Shown here in pieces: positions 52,245 to 57,520 of a stretch of DNA of 57,520 nt. The stretch's first letter is position 1. Each line of letters starts with the position of its first letter. The position numbers were made by a program, and so were the translations under genes. The notes below the pieces were generated by a model. That model made no database searches. It was given only the letters and a program-made list of their open reading frames with translations, and was not told the DNA's origin. This DNA comes from an uncultured Bacteroidales bacterium (lineage in GTDB: Bacteria; Bacteroidota; Bacteroidia; Bacteroidales; UBA932), in the NCBI GenBank assembly GCA_944326245.1, contig CALVDF010000017.1, forward strand, positions 1-57,520, read 5' to 3'.

Positions 52245-53141
52245 ATGAAGTTGAATAATTCCTATACTCGAATTGCCACTACAATCATATTGTCGGTTAT
52301 CTCAACCGGCAATATGATTGCATTCGCACAGCTGTCAGTTCAAGGGAAAAATGAGAACGGACAGAGCTATCAGTATTTTTATTGGAACTACCCTTCATAC
52401 AGCATCATCGACAGTGTTCAGCTGTGCGTTGACTATATAAGTGACTTCGCCGTAGACACTACTGAAGGTATCAGGGTCAGGGAAACATCCCTGCTGGAAA
52501 TAGGAAAATCCACCTCAAAGTTCCTGCACCGCCAGAAATTCATAGCTGACTCCCTGCACAGGATAGGTTACGGTCTCGCACGCCAGACCGACCATTTGTT
52601 TGAGGACGTAGCCTATCCTCGGACTTTTTTCGAAGCTGTCTTTCAGAACTACCCTGAGGGCAGACTGACATGCGCGGGGAAAATAATAACCCAGGATCTC
52701 ATATATGAGGAAGATATGCCCACATTCGACTGGTCTATATCCGACAGTACCAGGACTATCCTCGGACTGACATGTTTTAAGGCCACGTGCCGGTTCAGGG
52801 GACGCGACTGGACCGTATGGTTTGCTCCGGATATTCCGGCCATGACCGGACCCTGGAAATTCTCCGGTCTGCCGGGGCTGATACTGGATGCCTACGACAG
52901 CCGGCGGGAGTACACATTCACCGCAGAACGGATGTACAGAACGAAGGAGCCCATAATCCTGCCGACACTCGAGTACCTTAAAACTACTCGGGATAAATAC
53001 TATCAGGCACAAAAGCTAATGCTTACCAACTACAGACAAGCCGCATCCATCTACATGGCAAACACCAGGTGGCAGCTCGTTGACGACGGGAAACCGTCCC
53101 CGACAACGGCAATGAAATACGATTTCATAGAAAAAGAATGA
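52245..53141 (+). CDS. GLPGLI family secreted protein
   Basis: 298 residues. An N-terminal signal peptide (hydrophobic 10-27, cleavage likely after IAFA) exports it. The hallmark GPWKFSGLPGLILDAY is at about 202-217, preceded by WTVWFAPDIPAMTGP, as in the TIGR01200/GLPGLI proteins of Bacteroidetes. The N-terminal half contains a repeat-free beta-rich part. The family has no known enzymatic role and is usually coded next to TonB-receptor-like outer-membrane proteins, as here. The micro-ORF precedes it by 6 bp and the lipoprotein gene follows by 12 bp, so it is mid-operon. Confidence 0.88.
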   Translation: MKLNNSYTRIATTIILSVISTGNMIAFAQLSVQGKNENGQSYQYFYWNYPSYSIIDSVQLCVDYISDFAVDTTEGIRVRETSLLEIGKSTSKFLHRQKFIADSLHRIGYGLARQTDHLFEDVAYPRTFFEAVFQNYPEGRLTCAGKIITQDLIYEEDMPTFDWSISDSTRTILGLTCFKATCRFRGRDWTVWFAPDIPAMTGPWKFSGLPGLILDAYDSRREYTFTAERMYRTKEPIILPTLEYLKTTRDKYYQAQKLMLTNYRQAASIYMANTRWQLVDDGKPSPTTAMKYDFIEKE

Positions 53142-53153
53142 TTTTTAAATACG

Positions 53154-54194
53154 ATGAAAAGACTGATATCCACCATTATTATATCATTGATCTGCCTATG
53201 CTCGGCATACGCCTGCAGCAGCGATACTACCGTAAAGCACCGCTTTCCGGAAAGCGCACTGGCTTCAGCCCCGCTGCTGGAAGGAGATACTGTATTCCGT
53301 TTCCAGGGACAGGACTCCCGGATGAGCGCCTATTACCGTAACGGACGTATCATTACCATTACCTCTAAAGGAGACAAACTGATACACGTCCTGGACTTGA
53401 ATACGGGGGACACTGTCTTCACAACACTGGACTACGGAGCCGAAGGTGACAAATTCATAACTGTTTTTCCTCGTGTCTACCATGACACTCTGGTACTGGC
53501 AGACCACCTCAAACAGCAGATTGTATTCCTCAACCTGGACTCTCTGGCAGAAAGCGGCAAATATAATCCCAAAATCCTGAAGCTTACCATGGACAAGGTC
53601 GCGCCGTTTCCGACAGTAATCCGTTACTCCGGAGGCCGCCTGCTTGGTCTCAATCCATACTGTTTCAAGACTGACGACGGACGTTTCAACAACGGGGATG
53701 ACCGCCGCTTCATTCTGTCCGACAGCAACATGGTATTCCCTGAATTCGGCAAGTACAAGTACTACACTCTAAACGTAGCACAAGGGAATGTACTCGCCAA
53801 TCCAGACAAGAACAGAGTTATTTTCCTACACAATAACATGGACCTCATGGAGGTATATGAATACACCTCACTCAAAAAACTATACGAAATAAACGGTCCC
53901 ACAGAGGTTGTAAACGATTTCGGGGATTTCGGCAACGGTATGATTGTCATATACGGACAGAAGAACAGGGGCCACATGTGCGCCGCAGGACACGATGAGT
54001 GGCTGATAACCGCATTCAGTTCGAAACTCACGACTTACCTGCTTCAGACAGACTGGAACGGCAGGCTGATCAAGACATACTGCATCGGAAAGAACATTCC
54101 CTACGACCTGTCCCTCTCCGAGGACGGGAAATACCTGTACTCAAAGCAGTACACAACAGGAGACCGTCAGGTTCTTGTCAGATATGAATTATAA
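53154..54194 (+). CDS. Secreted beta-propeller-like protein (BF3164/TolB-like type)
   Basis: 346 residues. The N-terminus MKRLISTIIISLICLCSAYA precedes Cys21, either a non-canonical lipobox or a type I cleavage site. The rest shows repeated strands with hydrophobic and Asp-Gly turns (LIHVLDLNTGDTVF, VYHDTLVLADHLKQQIVFLNL, KYYTLNVAQGNVLANPDKNR, YLLQTDWNGRLIKTY), which look like a six-bladed propeller similar to BF3164-type lipoproteins. In Bacteroides such proteins are often coded beside tiny NVEALA-type peptides; here a 44-codon ORF overlaps its last 11 bases. No active-site motif was found. Role probably ligand or peptide binding at the envelope. Confidence 0.7.
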   Translation: MKRLISTIIISLICLCSAYACSSDTTVKHRFPESALASAPLLEGDTVFRFQGQDSRMSAYYRNGRIITITSKGDKLIHVLDLNTGDTVFTTLDYGAEGDKFITVFPRVYHDTLVLADHLKQQIVFLNLDSLAESGKYNPKILKLTMDKVAPFPTVIRYSGGRLLGLNPYCFKTDDGRFNNGDDRRFILSDSNMVFPEFGKYKYYTLNVAQGNVLANPDKNRVIFLHNNMDLMEVYEYTSLKKLYEINGPTEVVNDFGDFGNGMIVIYGQKNRGHMCAAGHDEWLITAFSSKLTTYLLQTDWNGRLIKTYCIGKNIPYDLSLSEDGKYLYSKQYTTGDRQVLVRYEL

Positions 54195-54318
54195 GATACC
54201 TATGAGACTCACTGTCGCCTTATGCAGTATATCTGTGCTGTGCATTGCCCTACTTACCCTTGTTCAGCCGGATCTTTCGACAGCAGACACTGGGGTTTCA
54301 TACCTGAAACCTTTCTGA
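54184..54318 (+). CDS. 44-residue micro-ORF with signal sequence
   Basis: ATG 54184 lies inside the last codons of the propeller gene (ATGAATTATAA) and TGA is at 54316-54318. The product starts MNYKIPMRLT, then has a hydrophobic stretch VALCSISVLCIALLTLVQ (about 11-28), then a short tail PDLSTADTGVSYLKPF. It resembles a signal peptide followed by a small exported peptide. It stands in the same place that NVEALA-type peptides take beside propeller lipoproteins in other Bacteroidetes, but the NVEALA ending is absent. The outer-membrane gene starts 31 bp after its stop. Alternative start ATG 54202 is in the same frame. Confidence 0.5.
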   Translation: MNYKIPMRLTVALCSISVLCIALLTLVQPDLSTADTGVSYLKPF

Positions 54319-54349
54319 TAAGTTACAGATAACCATAAATACCAGCCAG

Positions 54350-56989
54350 ATGAAGCCCACTTTTACATACCTGCTTGCAACAATTACCCTGATAGTCTCA
54401 TGTTTCATGGGCAACGCCCAGGAGATAAAGGGGACTGTGGTCTCGGAGAAGGACGGCAGTCCGCTGGAAGGGGCCGTGGTAACTCTGCGGCTGGATGGAG
54501 GCGGTATCCTGGCATTCAGGCAGACAGGCGGGGACGGACAGTTCGAGATATCCCTTAGCCAGACCATAAAAGACACCTTGAGACTGGATATACGCCTGCT
54601 GGGCTACAAGGCAGTAAGCATCCTGCAGCCGTTTGACAGAGACATGACTGTCCGGATGGAGGAGGAGCAGTTCGAAATCCCTGAGGTAACAGTAACGGCC
54701 GAAAAGATGAAAGTGACCGGCGATACCATCAGCTACTATGTGCCCACAATGCTGGAGCAGGGAGACCGCGTGCTGGGAGACATACTGTCCAAGATATCCG
54801 GAGTCACTGTAAGCCGGGACGGATATGTCCAGTACATGGGCCGAGGCATCAGCCGCATGTACATAGACAGTACCGACCTGCTGGAGAGCAATTACAATCT
54901 GGCCACGAACAACATCGACCCGAGTGACATCAAGCGCATAGAGATATACGAGCACCACCAGCACGTCAAGGCTCTCAGAGGCGTAGTGACACCGGAGAGG
55001 GCCGCAATCAACATCATCCTCAAAGACGAGGCAAGGGGCAAGTGGATTGCAGTCCTCACAGCTGAGGCGGGAGGCTCCACCCAAAGCCCGTGGGTACCGT
55101 ACAATGCGGAGGCATTTGCCATGAAAATAGGAGGAAAGGCCCATAGTTTCAATCTGGTCGGGACTGATGCCTCCGGCAGGAACATAGCCGGATCCCTCAA
55201 TCCGTCCCTGATGTCAATGCTCCAGGACAGAATGAGTTTCCAGAACGAGTACGACCCGGCATCCTACCTCCATGTCAACCATTACAGAGCTCCGCTGGAT
55301 GACGCCAGGACAAGGTTCAACACCACATACGCGGCCTCATCACACAACAAGTTCAAGGTCAACAGCTCCATTTTGGGGATTTCCGGCAAGTTCGAGCACG
55401 AGACCCTGAGTTCCGAGAACACTGTCCGGAACATCTACGACAATGGAAACGGAACGGTAACGGACTTCACTGAGATAAACTCCGTGGGTTCGGCGAAATA
55501 TTACGGTTCCGCAGACCTGTCCGCTGAAATCAACTCAAGCAAAGTTTACCTTAACGATAAGATGCGCATAGAAGTAACCGGGTCCGATGCTTCCAGTTCC
55601 CTGAGCGGCACAGCACAAAGAGCTCAGAATGCATACCTCCAGGACCTCAACCTGATGAATCATATCGACTTTATGAAAGCGGGCAAGAACGGAGCTTATC
55701 TTTTCTTCAACATGCTGACCCAGTACCGCTACAGAGATGAAAGAGCGTCAGTGACGTCACCGTCATCAGGCAACAGCACCGCCGTACAGGACATAGCCGG
55801 CAGATATTTTTTCAATTCCATATCCGTCAACTATGCCTTCCTGCTCTGGAAAAAGTTCACACTGAACACCACTACCGATGTGGATTACCTGTTCCGGAGT
55901 TTCAGGACATCCCTGGACGGTCTGATATTTGAGGACGGAACACAGCCTCCGGTTATGGACAACGACATACTGCTGCAGTATATCAAACCCAAAGAAGATA
56001 TCTCACTGACCTTCTCCCACGGCAAATTCAACGCAGACATGGCAGTGGAAATATGGTACCAGTATACCCACTGCATGATGCGCGACCTCCTGGAAAACCA
56101 CAGCGCCGCCGTCAACCCGTACCTCCGCCTCGGATACAAATTCGGGCCCAGATTCAAAATAGAAGCGACAGCCAGATACAATCTGAGCGGAGTCAACGAG
56201 CAGCAGCTGTACGACGGACTCATCATGACCAACTACAAGTACCTGAGTCAGGGGCGGACGGAGCTTACACAGACCCCGCAGTGGTCCGCAGACCTGTCCT
56301 TCAGATTCAATGAGCCGCTAAGCGGATGGGCCGTGACAGCCGAAGCCAGCTACAGCGCGAGCAAGTCATTCCAAAACACCAGGTATTTCATAGATGAATA
56401 CATAGTAAACGTCATGTCCAACGATGTCACGGACTATGCGTCTGTATTCGCCAACACGTCCGTTTCGAAGACGTTCCTCAACTCCAGCTCCAAAATTACA
56501 GCTGACCTCAGTTTCTCCAACACCACCTCCACCATAAACCAGAACGGTACGGACTACCTCTACTGCGGACGAGCCTACGGTGCAGGTCTTGACATCATGA
56601 CCTCTATATCCACGTGGATGGGAATACGCTACGATGGAGCCTACAGTTTCAGCAGGTACAGCACGGACGGGCAGTGGACAAGCGACGGGAACCATTCATC
56701 CACCCACACCCTGTCACTGAATTTCTATCCTCACAAGAGTCTGGAGCTTTCCTTAGGCGCGGAATACTATATCGACAAGGCCGACGGACGTGACCTCATG
56801 CAGACTTTCTTTCTGGATGCGTCCGTGAATTACTCCATCACCGACAATCTGAGGATGTTCATCAAGGCCAACAACCTGCTTGACAACAGAAAATACGCCT
56901 ATTCTGTACTGATGCCGCTCCAGTCGGTTTACTACGAGTACAGCATCAGACCGCTCAACGCATTGCTGGGGCTGGAAGTCAGATTCTGA
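54350..56989 (+). CDS. TonB-dependent receptor-like outer-membrane protein
   Basis: 879 residues. A type I signal peptide (cleavage likely after GNA at about 23) leads to a carboxypeptidase-regulatory-like domain (24-110: IKGTVVSEKDGSPLEGAVV, GYKAV). A plug follows (about 115-230: PEVTVTAEKMKV, RVLGDILSKISGVTVSRDG, DPSDIKRIEIYE), then a barrel that ends LLGLEVRF with the aromatic last residue of outer-membrane proteins. No clear TonB box was seen. This form of receptor goes with GLPGLI genes in Bacteroidetes. It may import or release a ligand tied to the small ORFs upstream; that is inference. Confidence 0.9.
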   Translation: MKPTFTYLLATITLIVSCFMGNAQEIKGTVVSEKDGSPLEGAVVTLRLDGGGILAFRQTGGDGQFEISLSQTIKDTLRLDIRLLGYKAVSILQPFDRDMTVRMEEEQFEIPEVTVTAEKMKVTGDTISYYVPTMLEQGDRVLGDILSKISGVTVSRDGYVQYMGRGISRMYIDSTDLLESNYNLATNNIDPSDIKRIEIYEHHQHVKALRGVVTPERAAINIILKDEARGKWIAVLTAEAGGSTQSPWVPYNAEAFAMKIGGKAHSFNLVGTDASGRNIAGSLNPSLMSMLQDRMSFQNEYDPASYLHVNHYRAPLDDARTRFNTTYAASSHNKFKVNSSILGISGKFEHETLSSENTVRNIYDNGNGTVTDFTEINSVGSAKYYGSADLSAEINSSKVYLNDKMRIEVTGSDASSSLSGTAQRAQNAYLQDLNLMNHIDFMKAGKNGAYLFFNMLTQYRYRDERASVTSPSSGNSTAVQDIAGRYFFNSISVNYAFLLWKKFTLNTTTDVDYLFRSFRTSLDGLIFEDGTQPPVMDNDILLQYIKPKEDISLTFSHGKFNADMAVEIWYQYTHCMMRDLLENHSAAVNPYLRLGYKFGPRFKIEATARYNLSGVNEQQLYDGLIMTNYKYLSQGRTELTQTPQWSADLSFRFNEPLSGWAVTAEASYSASKSFQNTRYFIDEYIVNVMSNDVTDYASVFANTSVSKTFLNSSSKITADLSFSNTTSTINQNGTDYLYCGRAYGAGLDIMTSISTWMGIRYDGAYSFSRYSTDGQWTSDGNHSSTHTLSLNFYPHKSLELSLGAEYYIDKADGRDLMQTFFLDASVNYSITDNLRMFIKANNLLDNRKYAYSVLMPLQSVYYEYSIRPLNALLGLEVRF

Positions 56990-57374
56990 CAGGCTGACGC
57001 CACGACCTGTTACCCAAACCTTCCGATAATCTCACGGGCCTGTGCAATCTTTCCGTCCGGCAGCGGCGTAGAGGGAGCCGGAACCGTAACCCTGCGCATA
57101 GACAAAGGCCTTCTGTGATATGCACCGCTCAACATTTATAAGCCTGCTCCGTTTGTGAGTTTAGCTCTTCTCAGTATCGACGCGATATCATCGCCCCCGA
57201 GGCCGGGACAGTCACTCTCCATATTAAATTAGGGACTGTCGTAAAAAGAATAAAACTTTATAAAGAATTGATTGCCAATGTAATATAAAATTTGTATCTT
57301 AGCAAAAGATAAAAAGAATACCTCCAACTGCCCTCGAAAAGCTGAATTTGGAGGTATCGCAAAAATAAATTCGC
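56990..57374. other. Intergenic region and IS left end
   Basis: No full gene is visible in 56990-57231. A 41-codon frame on the minus strand (57135-57010) ends PDGKIAQAREIIGRFG and may be the tail of a lost gene. From about 57232 the sequence changes to AT-rich DNA of the insertion sequence. Confidence 0.5.
57318..57357 (+). repeat. Inverted repeat in the IS leader
   Basis: ATACCTCCAA at 57318-57327 pairs perfectly with TTGGAGGTAT at 57348-57357 over a 20-base loop, ending 17 bp before the transposase ATG. It can fold in mRNA. In other IS elements such structures limit transposase expression from outside transcription; here that role is inferred. Confidence 0.6.
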
Positions 57375-57520
57375 ATGGCTAAGGTACAAAATTTTGCTGG
57401 AATATCACCCAATCTTCCGTTTACGGAGTATAATTTTTATGATTTGTATAGGCGGACGTTCGAGACTAGCGAGCTGGGAAAAATCAGGAAGAGGCTGCCG
57501 CTTGGTGAGATGGCAGAGAA
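57375..57520 (+). CDS. Transposase, N-terminal part
   Basis: ATG 57375 opens a frame without stops to the window end, 48 codons. MAKVQNFAGISPNLPFTEYN and FYDLYRRTFETSELGKIRKR are typical of N-termini of Bacteroidales DDE transposases of the IS1182/IS5 type. The catalytic residues lie beyond the window. Codon use is more AT-rich than the neighbouring genes, as expected for a mobile element. Confidence 0.75.
   Translation, partial: MAKVQNFAGISPNLPFTEYNFYDLYRRTFETSELGKIRKRLPLGEMAE

Larger units (their letters stand above)
57232..57520 (+). mobile_element. Left end of an insertion sequence (IS4/IS5/IS1182-like), cut by the window
   Basis: The element appears to begin at GGGACTGTCGTAAAAAG, with an abrupt drop in GC compared with the flank. 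It contains an AT-rich leader with an inverted repeat and then a transposase frame starting at 57375. The right end and target duplication are outside the window, so the left boundary is an estimate. Confidence 0.65.

Noticed and set aside
1..57520. CRISPR arrays, rRNA genes and prophage genes
   Set aside because: Looked for spaced repeats, rRNA signatures and phage structural or integrase motifs; none seen.

Overview
The window looks like a chromosomal segment of a Bacteroidales bacterium (Bacteroidetes) of moderately high GC. The signs are repeated TAnnTTTG promoter elements of the Bacteroidetes sigma factor type, a glycogen synthase fused to an alpha-glucan phosphorylase, a GLPGLI-family protein, a DUF3244 protein, lipoproteins with short lipoboxes, an S16 protein with a long charged tail, and an aspartate carbamoyltransferase with its regulatory chain. 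I cannot name the genus. All family names come from recognising motifs by eye; no search was run.

Layout. 1-540: a cut lipoprotein gene and a DUF3244 gene whose frame is broken by a 5-bp tandem duplication, both on the minus strand. 724-14221, minus: a glycogen/alpha-glucan metabolism block reading xseB, glgB, debranching enzyme, GT4 glycosyltransferase, GH57 hydrolase, synthase-phosphorylase fusion, ribF, and a TPR/helix-turn-helix membrane protein. 14292-14410: tRNA-Leu(CAG) with a strong hairpin terminator. 14483-26602, minus: a housekeeping run of S41 protease, dCMP deaminase, acyl-CoA synthetase, MsbA-like exporter, DUF4834-like protein, a large membrane-anchored protein, FKBP lipoprotein, NhaA, agmatinase-family enzyme and KdsD. 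26660-28867: divergent recQ. 28951-35319, minus: sugar-1-phosphate nucleotidyltransferase, DUF1015, serA, serC, pyrI, pyrB, YigZ. 35383-48784, plus: acyl-CoA reductase, acidic pRiA4b-ORF3-like protein, miaA, CPA-type antiporter, DUF362 ferredoxin-like protein, menA, a three-gene RND efflux operon, and a DUF3667 protein. 48792-50678, minus: VOC protein and SDR. 50810-51910, plus: rpsP-rimM. 52098-56989, plus: an accessory secretion/outer-membrane cassette. 57232-57520: left end of an insertion sequence.

The most interesting region is 52069-56989. A good TATATTTG promoter leads into a 46-codon micro-ORF, then a GLPGLI-family secreted protein, a secreted beta-propeller-like lipoprotein, a 44-codon micro-ORF that is essentially a signal sequence plus a short tail, and a TonB-receptor-like outer-membrane barrel. 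Both micro-ORFs are tightly packed against their neighbours. The arrangement suggests a small-peptide export, sensing or uptake system. It is flanked by rpsP-rimM on one side and an insertion sequence on the other, so it may be a strain-variable insertion. Its function is unknown and the peptide idea is inference.

The glycogen block holds branching, debranching, chain synthesis and phosphorolysis together, but no ADP-glucose pyrophosphorylase. The synthase half looks like the eukaryotic-type GT3 family, so UDP-glucose may be the donor; a UTP-glucose-1-phosphate uridylyltransferase-like gene lies at 28951-29865.
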